A stretch of DNA of 64,000 bases. Origin: Streptomyces sp. NBC_01288 (GTDB lineage Bacteria > Actinomycetota > Actinomycetes > Streptomycetales > Streptomycetaceae). The position numbers and the translations under genes are program-made. The notes beneath the pieces are model-generated. The model was given only the letters and a program-made list of their open reading frames with translations, searched no databases and was not told where the DNA came from. The DNA is taken from positions 8,679,001-8,743,000 of the forward strand of contig NZ_CP108427.1 in NCBI RefSeq assembly GCF_035982055.1. Reading direction: 5' to 3'. Of the stretch, positions 1 through 8,074 are shown piece after piece (within the stretch, counting starts at the first letter, position 1; each line of letters begins with the position of its first letter).

Positions 1-207
1 GGCTACGCGACCTGCTCACCGCACCTCGCCGAGACCCGGGCCGTCGTCGACGACATCCTCAAGCAGTACCCGCACACCGAACTGATCGACGCCCGCCCGC
101 TCCTGCCGGACGTCCCGGCACTCGGCGCGGGTCCCGACGTACAGCTGTGGCCGCATCTGCACGGCACCGACGCGATGTACCTGGCGCTCATCCGCCGCAC
201 CGGGTGA
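1..207 (+). CDS. rsmB: 16S rRNA (cytosine-C5) methyltransferase RsmB, 3' end only
   Basis: The window opens inside this gene; 68 codons remain in frame 1 before TGA. The first residues, GYATCSPHLAET, match the catalytic-cysteine motif of the RsmB/Sun family (the TCSPH cysteine attacks C6 of the target cytosine). The tail GTDAMYLALIRR is also typical: a conserved GTDAM strand closes the Rossmann methyltransferase fold. The family methylates C967 of 16S rRNA using S-adenosylmethionine in the cytoplasm. The N-terminal NusB-like domain and the SAM-binding motifs lie outside the window. The next gene is convergent. Confidence 0.85.
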   Translation, partial: GYATCSPHLAETRAVVDDILKQYPHTELIDARPLLPDVPALGAGPDVQLWPHLHGTDAMYLALIRRTG

Positions 208-279
208 CCTGGTGATCTGTCGGCCGCGTGCAGGGTCTCGCGGCTGATCGCCGTGAGACCGGTGCGTGGGTGCCGCTGC

Positions 280-846
280 TCAGCGCCTCGTCTCGTACCT
301 GGTCAGGATCACGCCGTCGGAAAGCGTCCGCGTCTCCACCAGGTTCAGGTTCACCCAGCTGTCCAGTGCGGCGAAGAACGGCGTGCCGCCGCCCAGCAGG
401 ACCGGATGGGTGGCGATCGCGTACTCGTCGATCAGCCCGGCGCGCATGGCCGCCCCGCCGAGCATCGCGCCGCCGATGCTCATCGGGCCGCCGTCCTCGG
501 CCCTGAGCCGGGTGATCTCGGCGATCGCGTCGCCGGTGACCAGGCGGGTGTTCCAGTCGACCTTGTCGATCGTCGAGGAGAACACCACCTTCGGCGTGTC
601 CCGCCAGTTCCGCGCGAACTCGATCTCCGCCGGGGTGGCGCCCGGCTGCTGGTCGCCGGTCGGCCAGTAGGAGCTCATCGTCTCCCACAGCTTGCGCCCG
701 TACAGCGACAGCTCACTGGCCTGCTCGTGGTCGAGCCACCACTGGAACAGCTCGTCGCTCGGCGGTCCGCTCCAGCCGATGTCGTCGCCGGCCGCGGCGA
801 TGTAGCCGTCCAGGGTCAGGTTCATGCCGTAGATCAGTTTCCGCAT
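280..846 (-). CDS. Dihydrofolate reductase-family (RibD C-terminal domain) protein
   Basis: The 188-residue protein starts MRKLIYGMNLTLDGYIAA, the usual opening of stand-alone RibD_C/DHFR-like reductases, and near its C terminus has IGGAMLGGAAMRAGLIDEY followed by HPVLLGGGTPFF, the NADPH-binding segment. These small proteins are NAD(P)H-dependent reductases of mostly unknown substrate; they are common in actinobacteria and are not the RibD deaminase-reductase, because the deaminase domain is absent. The ATG at 846 is chosen because homology begins there, although the frame stays open upstream. It follows the six-gene cassette on the same strand with a 125-nt gap, so co-transcription is possible but not shown. 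Confidence 0.8.
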   Translation of the reverse strand: MRKLIYGMNLTLDGYIAAAGDDIGWSGPPSDELFQWWLDHEQASELSLYGRKLWETMSSYWPTGDQQPGATPAEIEFARNWRDTPKVVFSSTIDKVDWNTRLVTGDAIAEITRLRAEDGGPMSIGGAMLGGAAMRAGLIDEYAIATHPVLLGGGTPFFAALDSWVNLNLVETRTLSDGVILTRYETRR

Positions 847-971
847 GGCGCCAGCTTTCCGTGAGTCGGACTCCGGTGTAATAGACCGGCGCTGTGCGGG
901 AAACTCATCGATGCGCGATCCGGGCTCGCCGGTAGCCCTCGTGCTCGGGGCTCTGCGTCTGGCGCGAGCCG

Positions 972-2144
972 TCACGCCACGCGCTGAAGCGCTTCCCGCG
1001 TGAGGTCGGCGAGTGTCGGATAACCGTCCACGGCCATGATCAGGTCGGCCTCCGCGAGGAGTGAGCGGAGGACGTGGACGATGCCGTCCGTGCCACCGAG
1101 GGCGAGGCCGTAGGCGTACGGGCGGCCGATGCCTACGGCGGCGGCGCCCAGGGCGATGGCCTTGACGATGTCGGCTCCGCTGCGGACGCCGGAGTCGAAC
1201 AGGACCGGGAGGCCGTCCGCCGCCTCGACCACGGCGGGCAGCGCGTCCAGCGCCGGAAGGCCGCCGTTGGCCTGGCGGCCGCCGTGGTTGGAGCAGTAGA
1301 TGCCGTCCACGCCGCCGTCCTTCGCGCGGCGTACGTCCTCGGGGTGGCAGATGCCCTTCACGATCAGGGGGAGGTCGGTGAGGGACCGTAGCCAGGGGAG
1401 GTCGTCCCAGGTGAGGGGGTTGCCGAAGAGCTGGGTCCAGAGGAGGACCGCGGACTGGGGGTCCTCCTCCGGGGTGCGGGCGAGAAGGGCGCGGAAGGCC
1501 GGGTCGCTCGTGTAGTTGGCGAGGCAATGGCCGCGCAGCTGGGGGAAGTTGGCGGTGGACAGGTCGCGGGGGCGCCAGCCGGTGACCCAGGTGTCCAGGG
1601 TGACGACGATGCCCTTGTAACCGGCCTGTTCGGCGCGGTGGACGAGGCTTGCGGCGAGGTCCTTGTCGGTGGGGGTGTAGAGCTGGAAGAGGCCCGGGGT
1701 GTCACCGAACTCGCCTGCCACCTCCTCCAACGGGTCGACCGTCAGCGTGGAGGCGACCATCGGAACTCCCGTGCGCGCGGCGGCCCTTGCGGTCGCCAGG
1801 TCGCCGTGGCCGTCCTGGGCGCACAGGCCGATGACGCCGATCGGTGCCATGAAGACGGGGGAGGGCAGCCGCATGCCGAACAGGTCTACGGACAGGTCGC
1901 GTTCGGCCGCGCCGACGAACATGCGGGGGACCAGGCCCCAGTGGTCGAAGGCGGTGGTGTTGGCCCGCTGGGTGCGTTCGTCGCCGGCGCCGCCCGCGAC
2001 GTACGACCACACGGAGGGCGGCAGCGCCGAACTCGCCCGGTCCTCCAACTCCGCGAAGGCCATGGGGTAGGACGGCACGATGCCGCCGAGCCCGTTCAGG
2101 TAGATCTCGTTCTGGTAGGAGCCGAACGGCTGTCCCGTGCCCAT
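972..2144 (-). CDS. FMN-dependent 2-hydroxyacid oxidase, lactate 2-monooxygenase type
   Basis: At 390 residues it has the full alpha-hydroxyacid oxidase TIM barrel. Visible active-site elements are Lys263 in VKGICHPEDV, the catalytic His287-Gly-Gly-Arg290 in SNHGGRQANGG, and FMN-phosphate loops DSGVRSG (317-323) and GIGRPYAYG (from 338). PMVASTLTVDPLEEVA and the substrate-side IVVTLDTWVTGWRPRD resemble lactate 2-monooxygenases more than the shorter glycolate oxidases. The family oxidises an alpha-hydroxyacid to the ketoacid, or decarboxylates it when the intermediate stays bound. It is the last gene of the minus-strand cassette, 132 nt after the P450, so its natural substrate may be a pathway intermediate rather than lactate. 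That pathway role is inference. Confidence 0.85.
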   Translation of the reverse strand: MGTGQPFGSYQNEIYLNGLGGIVPSYPMAFAELEDRASSALPPSVWSYVAGGAGDERTQRANTTAFDHWGLVPRMFVGAAERDLSVDLFGMRLPSPVFMAPIGVIGLCAQDGHGDLATARAAARTGVPMVASTLTVDPLEEVAGEFGDTPGLFQLYTPTDKDLAASLVHRAEQAGYKGIVVTLDTWVTGWRPRDLSTANFPQLRGHCLANYTSDPAFRALLARTPEEDPQSAVLLWTQLFGNPLTWDDLPWLRSLTDLPLIVKGICHPEDVRRAKDGGVDGIYCSNHGGRQANGGLPALDALPAVVEAADGLPVLFDSGVRSGADIVKAIALGAAAVGIGRPYAYGLALGGTDGIVHVLRSLLAEADLIMAVDGYPTLADLTREALQRVA

Positions 2145-2276
2145 GCCATCTCCCTCTGCGCTGAGGTGCCCTGCCCGCTGCTGAAGGCCGGTGAAGTGCA
2201 GGATTCTCGCACCTCGGGTGGGACATCGCCGAGCGGGGTGTGCGGAGGGAGGGGCTGCTGTCGTGTCGACTCCCGG

Positions 2277-3518
2277 TCAGGCGGAGGGAGTTGGGGGAGT
2301 GAGCCGGACGGGCAGTTCGCGCCAGCCCTGGGCGATGAACGAGGGGACCTGTTCCAGGTCGTCGTCCTCCACCGCCAGGGAGATGCCCGGGAAGCGCGCG
2401 AAGAGTGCGGGCAGCGCGGTGAGCGCCTCCATATGGGCCAGCGGGGCGCCGACGCAGCGGTGCACGCCGATGCCCAGGGCGAGATGCCCGTCCGCGTTCC
2501 TGGCCACGTCGAACAGGTGGGCGTCGGGGCCGAAGCGCTCCGGGTCGTGTCCCGCCGCGGCGATGGTCGTGAGGATGGCCTCCCCGGCGCGGATCGTCGT
2601 ACCGTCGGCGGTCGTGATGTCGGAAACCGCGTAGCGCAACGGCACGTTGGCGATCGACGGGGCCCAGCGCAGCGTCTCCTGGATCACCTGGTCCCAGGTC
2701 GACTGCCCGGCCAGCACCTGCTTCAGCTGGTCGGGGTGGCGGAGCAGGGCGTGGACGGCGTTGCCGATCAGGTTGACGGTCGTCTCGAAACCGGCGCCGA
2801 TGACGAGGAGAAGGGTGTGGATCAGCTCCTCCTCGGAGAGCCGGTCGCCCTGGTCGCGGACCGTGATCAGCTCGGTCGTCAGGTCGTCGCCGGGGTGCTC
2901 GCTCTTCTCCGCTATCAGCGCCGGCAGCACCGTCACGATCTGTTCGAGGATGTCCGCGGCGTGCTCCGGGGTGCCGGTCGTGTCCATGATTCCCTCGATG
3001 AGCCGTGCGACCGCGTCCCGCATCCGCTCGGGCACGCCGAACAGGTCGCAGATCATCCGCATCGGCAGCGGGTGCGCGAACTCCGCCCGCAGATCGACGA
3101 CTTGGCCCGCCGGGACCTCCGCCATCGCGTCGAGCAGACTCGCGGTGATCTCCCGCACCCGGGGGAGCATGGCCTCGGTACGGTGCCGGGTGAAACTCGG
3201 GGCGACGAGCTTCCGCAGGCGGGTGTGGTCCTCGCCGTAGGAACTGAGCATGTTGACGATGCTGGTCCAGCTGTAGAGCCAGGCCCATCCCGGTTCGCCG
3301 GCGACCTTGTCGTACAGGGCCCAGTGGCGGCGGGCGTCGCGGCTGACGCGGGGGTCGAGCATCAGGGACTTCAGCAGGTCGTACCGGGTGACGGCCCAGG
3401 CGGGGACACCGCCGGGCAGTTCCACGGGGACGAGGGCGCCGAGCGCGCGGAGGCGTGCGGCCTCTTCGGGGACTGCCCTGCCGTAGGGGTCGAGCACGAC
3501 GGTTCGGCGCTGGTCCAC
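2277..3518 (-). CDS. Cytochrome P450
   Basis: This 413-residue protein is a normal-length bacterial class I P450. The I-helix oxygen-binding motif is AGFET at 242-246, the K-helix ExxR is Glu281-Arg284, and the heme ligand is Cys355 in the ALGIGVHRCVG loop. The usual phenylalanine seven residues before the heme cysteine (FGxGxHxC) is leucine here (Leu348). The start is GTG with a GGAGAG ribosome site just upstream. It would need a ferredoxin and reductase in trans, and none is nearby. It lies between the SRPBCC gene and the FMN oxidase in the same orientation and is probably the oxidative tailoring step of the cassette. Confidence 0.93.
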   Translation of the reverse strand: MDQRRTVVLDPYGRAVPEEAARLRALGALVPVELPGGVPAWAVTRYDLLKSLMLDPRVSRDARRHWALYDKVAGEPGWAWLYSWTSIVNMLSSYGEDHTRLRKLVAPSFTRHRTEAMLPRVREITASLLDAMAEVPAGQVVDLRAEFAHPLPMRMICDLFGVPERMRDAVARLIEGIMDTTGTPEHAADILEQIVTVLPALIAEKSEHPGDDLTTELITVRDQGDRLSEEELIHTLLLVIGAGFETTVNLIGNAVHALLRHPDQLKQVLAGQSTWDQVIQETLRWAPSIANVPLRYAVSDITTADGTTIRAGEAILTTIAAAGHDPERFGPDAHLFDVARNADGHLALGIGVHRCVGAPLAHMEALTALPALFARFPGISLAVEDDDLEQVPSFIAQGWRELPVRLTPPTPSA

Positions 3519-3617
3519 GGGGCTCTCCTCAGGGTTGGCGGGTGGTAGGCAAGTAGGCTTTCCGGTAAGGCAGTTGGAGGCGGGGTGGGCGTGCGGGCCG
3601 CCGGAACCCGCAGACGT

Positions 3618-4097
3618 TCACCGCATCGCCGCGGCCGTGTCGCGTCGGCTGCCGGTGAGCCGTATGTCCTCGCCCAGCAGGCCGCGCAGGATGAGGCCCA
3701 TGCTCTCGTCGAGGGCTCGCATCGCGACCGGGTTGATGATCGGTTCCAGACTGGGGATGCCCAGGTCGAACTCGCACGTGAACAGCACGCTCACGTCCGT
3801 ACCGGCCTGGGTGATGTCCCATGTGCCCGCGAAACTCGCGAAGTCGCCGGTGAGTTGGTCGAAGGTGATGCGCCGGGCGACCGGGTCCATGACGTCCCGC
3901 TCGGTCCAGCGGAGCAGACCGCTGCGGAAGTGCACCTCCCAGGCGGACTCCACCGTGTCGGGACCGTCGGGTGTCACGGTGACGGACCGGACCGTGTCCG
4001 TGTGGTCGGTGTAGCGCTCGTAGTCCTGGACCCGGTCGAAGACATGGGTGGCGTCTCCGTCCGGGACGATCGCCTCGATGCGTACGTGGCAGGTCAT
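3618..4097 (-). CDS. SRPBCC (START-like) aromatase/cyclase-type protein
   Basis: The 159-residue single-domain protein shows the SRPBCC pattern: it opens MTCHVRIEAIVPDGDATHVF, then the helix-kink YERYTDHTDTVRSV, WTERDVMDPVARRITF in the central strands, and a long C-terminal helix ending LILRGLLGEDIRLTG. Stand-alone proteins of this group in antibiotic clusters act as polyketide aromatases/cyclases or as hydrophobic-ligand binders; COQ10-like lipid binders share the fold. No polyketide synthase is present here, so cyclase activity is only a family-based guess. It sits between the acyl-CoA dehydrogenase (53-nt gap) and the P450 (99-nt gap) in the same orientation. Confidence 0.8.
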   Translation of the reverse strand: MTCHVRIEAIVPDGDATHVFDRVQDYERYTDHTDTVRSVTVTPDGPDTVESAWEVHFRSGLLRWTERDVMDPVARRITFDQLTGDFASFAGTWDITQAGTDVSVLFTCEFDLGIPSLEPIINPVAMRALDESMGLILRGLLGEDIRLTGSRRDTAAAMR

Positions 4098-4150
4098 AGG
4101 GGTTTCTCCGTAAGGGTTTCGGACTTTCGGGGCGAGTGCGGGCACCGTGC

Positions 4151-5281
4151 TCAGCCGAGCACCAGCGGGCCGCCCGCGAAGGCCGCGCACATGCCCTCCG
4201 CGGCCCATCTGCGCGACGGTGGATGGAACTTGAGCGCGGCCGAGCAAGCGGCGAGATACGCGGTGTCGTCGGTGGAGACGTACGCCATGCCGCCCAACGA
4301 CTCCAGGCACCGGGGCACGACCCGGTCGATGGTGTCCTGCGTCGAGAAGCGGCAGACCAGTGCGCGGAGCAGGTCGTCCTGGCCGAGCGGCCGGCCCGTG
4401 TCCATCACGGCGGCGGCACCGCGGATGCCGCCCATGGCGGACTCCAACTCGACCAGGATCGCGGCCCGTTCGGCGGCGCTCGCCCGCTTCGCCAGCAGTA
4501 CGCGCTCGGCCAGCGCGCTGGCCATCCCCAGGTACGACGCGGCCATCAGCAGCTCGAACCACACGAAGCCCACGGTCTGGACGGGGTCCAGCGTGCGGTC
4601 CTCGCCGAGCCCGGTGCGGACCACGAGATCCGGCGGGACGTGGACGTCGTGCAGCCGGACCTCGTCGCTCTCCGCGCCGGCGAGGACGAAGCTGCCCCAG
4701 AACGGGTGCACGGAGATGCCGGGTGTGGCCGCGGGGACCACGGCCACGGCGAGTTCCGGGCCCTGCCCGTCGTCGAGTGTCACCGACACGCTCAGCAGGT
4801 CCATCGAGGCGGACAGACTGCACGGCTTCTTGGCGCCGTTGAGCACCACGTCGTCGCCGTCCTGGTGCGCCTTGATGGAGGAGTCGAGGATCGACTGTCC
4901 CGACCGGCCCTCGGCGAACCCCGAGGCGACCAGCAGCCGTTGGTCCGCCACGGCCTCCAGCAGCATCCACTCCATGCCCTGCGCGACCTCGTACGCCTGG
5001 ACCAGCCCGGCCACCGACAGGTGGTGCATGGTGGTCGCCACCGCCAGCGAGGGGCTGCGCGCGCCGATCGCACGCTGCAACGACACGGCGTCCTCGGCGC
5101 CGATGCCGAGACCGCGGTGTTCCGCCGGTACCAGCAGGGCGGGGCCGCCCGCGGCCTTGAACAGGGGGAGCGCGGGTCCGCCCGGACGCTCCCGTTCGCG
5201 TTGCGGCAGTTCGGCGAGCCGCTCGTCAAGACCGGGCAGGAACCGGTCCAGCACCGCGCGTTCGGGTTCAAGAAAGTACAT
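4151..5281 (-). CDS. Acyl-CoA dehydrogenase-family flavoprotein, divergent
   Basis: The start at 5281 is supported by GGAGGAG placed six nucleotides before ATG; the frame is open 14 codons further upstream but without a ribosome site. The 376-residue product begins MYFLEPERAVLDRFLPGLDE and has the acyl-CoA dehydrogenase fold, with GLGIGAEDAVSLQRAIGARS in the N-terminal helical domain and a beta-barrel middle region. It ends LGGMAYVSTDDTAYLAACSAALKF and lacks the usual C-terminal EGTNQIQ segment that carries the catalytic glutamate in many relatives. It may therefore use another base, or oxidise or bind an acyl thioester in an unusual way. Its neighbours suggest a role in secondary metabolism. 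Confidence 0.85.
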   Translation of the reverse strand: MYFLEPERAVLDRFLPGLDERLAELPQRERERPGGPALPLFKAAGGPALLVPAEHRGLGIGAEDAVSLQRAIGARSPSLAVATTMHHLSVAGLVQAYEVAQGMEWMLLEAVADQRLLVASGFAEGRSGQSILDSSIKAHQDGDDVVLNGAKKPCSLSASMDLLSVSVTLDDGQGPELAVAVVPAATPGISVHPFWGSFVLAGAESDEVRLHDVHVPPDLVVRTGLGEDRTLDPVQTVGFVWFELLMAASYLGMASALAERVLLAKRASAAERAAILVELESAMGGIRGAAAVMDTGRPLGQDDLLRALVCRFSTQDTIDRVVPRCLESLGGMAYVSTDDTAYLAACSAALKFHPPSRRWAAEGMCAAFAGGPLVLG

Positions 5282-5386
5282 CGCCGTCTCCTCCTCGATC
5301 TGCGGGATTGCCACGGGAGCCACGGGGGACCGCTGGTGTCTTCGGCCGGGCGCCCATACCGACCGTGAGTGTCCTCGGTCGGGCGC

Positions 5387-6511
5387 TCACGCCGACGCCC
5401 GGGCGCCGAGCCGGTCGGCGATCAGGCGCCGCACCGACGCCCGCCACGCGTCCTCGTTGGCCTGTGTCTCCGCCGCGGCCTCCAGACCCGGGAGGTCCGC
5501 GAGCGAACTGGGCAGCGGCTCCTCGTTGAAGAGCACCGACGACATGTCCAGCAGCCGGTCCAACCGGGTCTGCGCCCACTCCGGCACCACGTCGAAGAAC
5601 GCGGGGCGGACCAGCCGTTCGACGACATCGGGCGCCAGCACCCGCAGCGGCCGGACCGCGATGCCCGCCTCCGCCGCCTCCTCGACGATCACCCGGACCA
5701 ACCGGTCGCAGGCCAGCGCGTGGGCCCCGCCGCTGAGCCAGTGCTCGGCGGGGTGTGCGCCGTCGTCCAGCAGCGACACGATCGCGCGGGCCACCACGTC
5801 CTGCGGTACGAAGTCGACGTAGCTCGCGGGGTCGCTGGGCACGAAGGGCAGGCGGTTGCGGAGCACCTGTTGGGCGAAGGTGTGCAGCCCCTGCGGTTCG
5901 GCGATCTCGCCGGTGACGGAGTCGCCGATGATGATCGACGGGCGGACGACCGTCACGCTGCCGCCCGCCGCGGCGACCGCCTCCTCGCCGGCCATCTTGG
6001 AGGCCACGTAGTCCGCGGGACTGTTCCCGGCCCGCTCGGCGCGGTTGCCCCCGGCGGCCAGGATCTCCCGGTAGCGGGCCACGTACGCGGTGCTGACATG
6101 GATCAGCGGAACACCGGCGTCGGCCGCGAACCGGGCGACCCGTCCGGCCCCTTCGACGTTGACCGTGTGCATCGAGGTGCGGCCGGACCCGAAGGCGACC
6201 ATGCCGGCGGCGTGGACCACCGCGTCCGTACGTGCGCACAGGCGGCGGTAGGAGACGGAGTCCAGGCCCAGTTGGGGCCGGGTGATGTCACCGGCCAGGA
6301 CCTCGGCGCACGCGGACGGCTGCCTGCGGTGCGCCAGCGCGATCACCTTGTGGTGGCGCAGACGCAGATACGGCAGCAGGGCGGTGCCGAGGACGCCGGT
6401 GGCGCCGGTGAGTAACACGGTCTGCGGGCGTGCCGGGTGCGGTGGGTCGGTCGGGGTGCGCGAACTCGCCGTCTTCTCAAGGTGGTTGGGGTTCTCGGGG
6501 TGCGTCGGCAT
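5387..6511 (-). CDS. NAD(P)-dependent extended SDR: epimerase/dehydratase or thioester-reductase-like
   Basis: After a Pro-rich 30-residue leader, the 374-residue protein begins a Rossmann fold with TGATGVLGTALL (GxxGxxG at 36-42). The catalytic Tyr-Lys pair is in DYVASKMAGEEAV, and HVSTAYVARYREI precedes it. TVVRPSIIIGDSVTGE followed by DFVPQDVVARAIV resembles the NAD_binding_4 (thioester reductase/fatty acyl reductase) branch rather than sugar epimerases. Such reductases can convert an acyl thioester to an aldehyde, which would feed the aminotransferase gene immediately upstream (59-nt gap). That coupling is inference; no carrier-protein gene is present. Confidence 0.8.
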   Translation of the reverse strand: MPTHPENPNHLEKTASSRTPTDPPHPARPQTVLLTGATGVLGTALLPYLRLRHHKVIALAHRRQPSACAEVLAGDITRPQLGLDSVSYRRLCARTDAVVHAAGMVAFGSGRTSMHTVNVEGAGRVARFAADAGVPLIHVSTAYVARYREILAAGGNRAERAGNSPADYVASKMAGEEAVAAAGGSVTVVRPSIIIGDSVTGEIAEPQGLHTFAQQVLRNRLPFVPSDPASYVDFVPQDVVARAIVSLLDDGAHPAEHWLSGGAHALACDRLVRVIVEEAAEAGIAVRPLRVLAPDVVERLVRPAFFDVVPEWAQTRLDRLLDMSSVLFNEEPLPSSLADLPGLEAAAETQANEDAWRASVRRLIADRLGARASA

Positions 6512-6570
6512 GTCGTCAGCCTTTCGGGAGCCTCGTGGCCGGGTGCGGGTCGCCGGGTGGGTTCGCCGGG

Positions 6571-7812
6571 TCAGGTCAGGGACTTCGCCATCGCGGTCAG
6601 GGCACCCTCGACGGCCTCCAGCAGCCGGGCCTCCTGGGATGGCGAGAGCACGGCGGGCGGGGTCAGCCGGACGACCGGATGGGCGTTGAGGGAGTGGTTG
6701 ACCACCACCCCGCGGTCGACCATCTCCAGCACGAACTCACCGGCCGCCCCCGCGTCCACCAGCTCGATCCCGATCAGCAGCCCCGCACCGCGGACTTCGC
6801 GGACCAGGCCGGGCGCGCGGTCGGCGGCGACGGCCCGGAGCGCGGGAAGCAGCCGGGCACCGATGGCGGCGGCCCGTTCGACGAGCCCCTCGTCCCGGAT
6901 GACCCCGACGGTCGCGCTGACGGCGGCCATGGCGATCGGAGCGCCGGAGTAGGTGGAGGTGTGCAGGAAGGGGTCGCTGTCGAACGGCTCGAACACCTCC
7001 TGGGTGGCGAGCGTGGCCGCCACCGGCATCACCCCGCCGGACAGCGCCTTGCCCGTCACGAGCACGTCGGGCCGTACCCCCTCGGCGGCGCAGCCCCACC
7101 AGGAACCGAGCCGACCCAGCCCGGTCATCACCTCGTCGACCACCAGGAACGCGCGATGCTCCCGGCACAGCGCGGCCACCGCCGCCAGATATCCGGACGG
7201 CGGCACGATCACCCCGGCCTCGCTCTGCACCGGCTCGACGACCACACAGGCATCTGCGCCGCCATCACGCAGCACCGCAGCCAGCGCATCGGTGTCGCCG
7301 AACGGCACATGCTGGACATCCGGCAGCAGGGGCCGGAACGGGTCCTGGTAGAGCGCCTTCGCCGTCAGGGACAGCGCGCCGAGCGTCTTGCCGTGATAGC
7401 CGTTCCGCATCGAGATCAACCGCCGTCGGCCGTGCGCGCGGGCGAGCTTCACGGCGGCCTCGACGGCCTCCGTCCCCGAGCCGGAGAAGTGCACCCGGTC
7501 CAGACCGGCCGGCGCGACCCCGGTGAGGGCCTCGGCGGCGAGCCCGGAGACAGGGTCCAGAAACAGCCGGGTCGACAACGCCAGCCGCCCCGCCTGCTCC
7601 CGCACCGCCGCGACGACCCGAGGATGCCCACCCCCGACGAAGAACACGCCGTACCCACCGCAGTTGAGGTAGTTCGTGCCGTCGGTGGAGGTGATTTCAG
7701 CGCCGCGCGCGGACTCCTCCACAATGTTTCCGAACATTGCGGCCAGCCGCCCACGACCGCTGCTGAGATGCCGTGCGTGCAGCGCGACCAACTCTGTCTC
7801 TGTCCGACCCAC
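6571..7812 (-). CDS. Class III PLP-dependent aminotransferase
   Basis: Start GTG 7812 is preferred because GGGGGAA lies six nucleotides before it; the frame opens at ATG 7854. The product is 413 residues. Class III signatures (numbered from 7854): GSGTEAVEAAVKLAR near 125, NGYHGKTLGALS for cofactor stacking, EPVQSEAGV at 207, DEVMTGLGRLG at 240, and the Schiff-base lysine at 269 in TGKALSGG. Relatives transfer amino groups to or from omega-amino compounds, ornithine or diamines. It is first in the minus-strand cassette, directly before an SDR that could supply an aldehyde, so terminal amination is a plausible role. Confidence 0.9.
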   Translation of the reverse strand: MGRTETELVALHARHLSSGRGRLAAMFGNIVEESARGAEITSTDGTNYLNCGGYGVFFVGGGHPRVVAAVREQAGRLALSTRLFLDPVSGLAAEALTGVAPAGLDRVHFSGSGTEAVEAAVKLARAHGRRRLISMRNGYHGKTLGALSLTAKALYQDPFRPLLPDVQHVPFGDTDALAAVLRDGGADACVVVEPVQSEAGVIVPPSGYLAAVAALCREHRAFLVVDEVMTGLGRLGSWWGCAAEGVRPDVLVTGKALSGGVMPVAATLATQEVFEPFDSDPFLHTSTYSGAPIAMAAVSATVGVIRDEGLVERAAAIGARLLPALRAVAADRAPGLVREVRGAGLLIGIELVDAGAAGEFVLEMVDRGVVVNHSLNAHPVVRLTPPAVLSPSQEARLLEAVEGALTAMAKSLT

Positions 7813-7923
7813 TACGCATTCCCCCGTGACGACGTGTGACGTGCCGCCGAGCATGGGCGCTGCCCGAACCCCGGGTCACGCCCGGGTCCACTCACCGGAA
7901 CGGCACGGCCTCCACACCGTCCG

Positions 7924-8001
7924 CAGGGGGCGCCCCCGAAGGGGCGCGGGGCAGTGTCGATTTGCGGCTCCGCCGCGGGGCGCGCCCAGCCACAGCGAAC
8001 C
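7924..8001. repeat. Intergenic GC-rich dispersed repeat, copy A
   Basis: The gap before rpe contains GGGGCGCGGGGCAGTG, then TGCGGCTCCGCCGCG (itself a hairpin) and CGCGCCCAGCCACAGCG. Shortened or variant versions recur at 25757-25785 and 46807-46857. This pattern resembles the dispersed intergenic element common in Streptomyces genomes. It is not part of a coding region and has no visible terminal inverted repeats or transposase. Confidence 0.6.
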
Positions 8002-8074
8002 GGCACCCGAAATCCCACCGCATCCCAACCGGACCGATGCGGCCAACCCCCGGAGGGCATGGCAGGCTTGGGGC

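Noticed and set aside
280..846. RibD to complete the riboflavin pathway
   Set aside because: Only the reductase-like domain is present; sequence resembles stand-alone DHFR-family proteins, and it is far from the rib operon and not behind an FMN riboswitch.
1527..3548. 673-codon plus-strand open frame
   Set aside because: It is the antisense shadow of the FMN oxidase and P450 genes; its translation is Arg/Gly/Val-rich with no domain, a by-product of GC-rich codon third positions.
6571..7812. 5-aminovalerate aminotransferase for the davA-davB route
   Set aside because: It is a class III enzyme but belongs to the minus-strand cassette, 19 kb away and with no GCAAC box before it.
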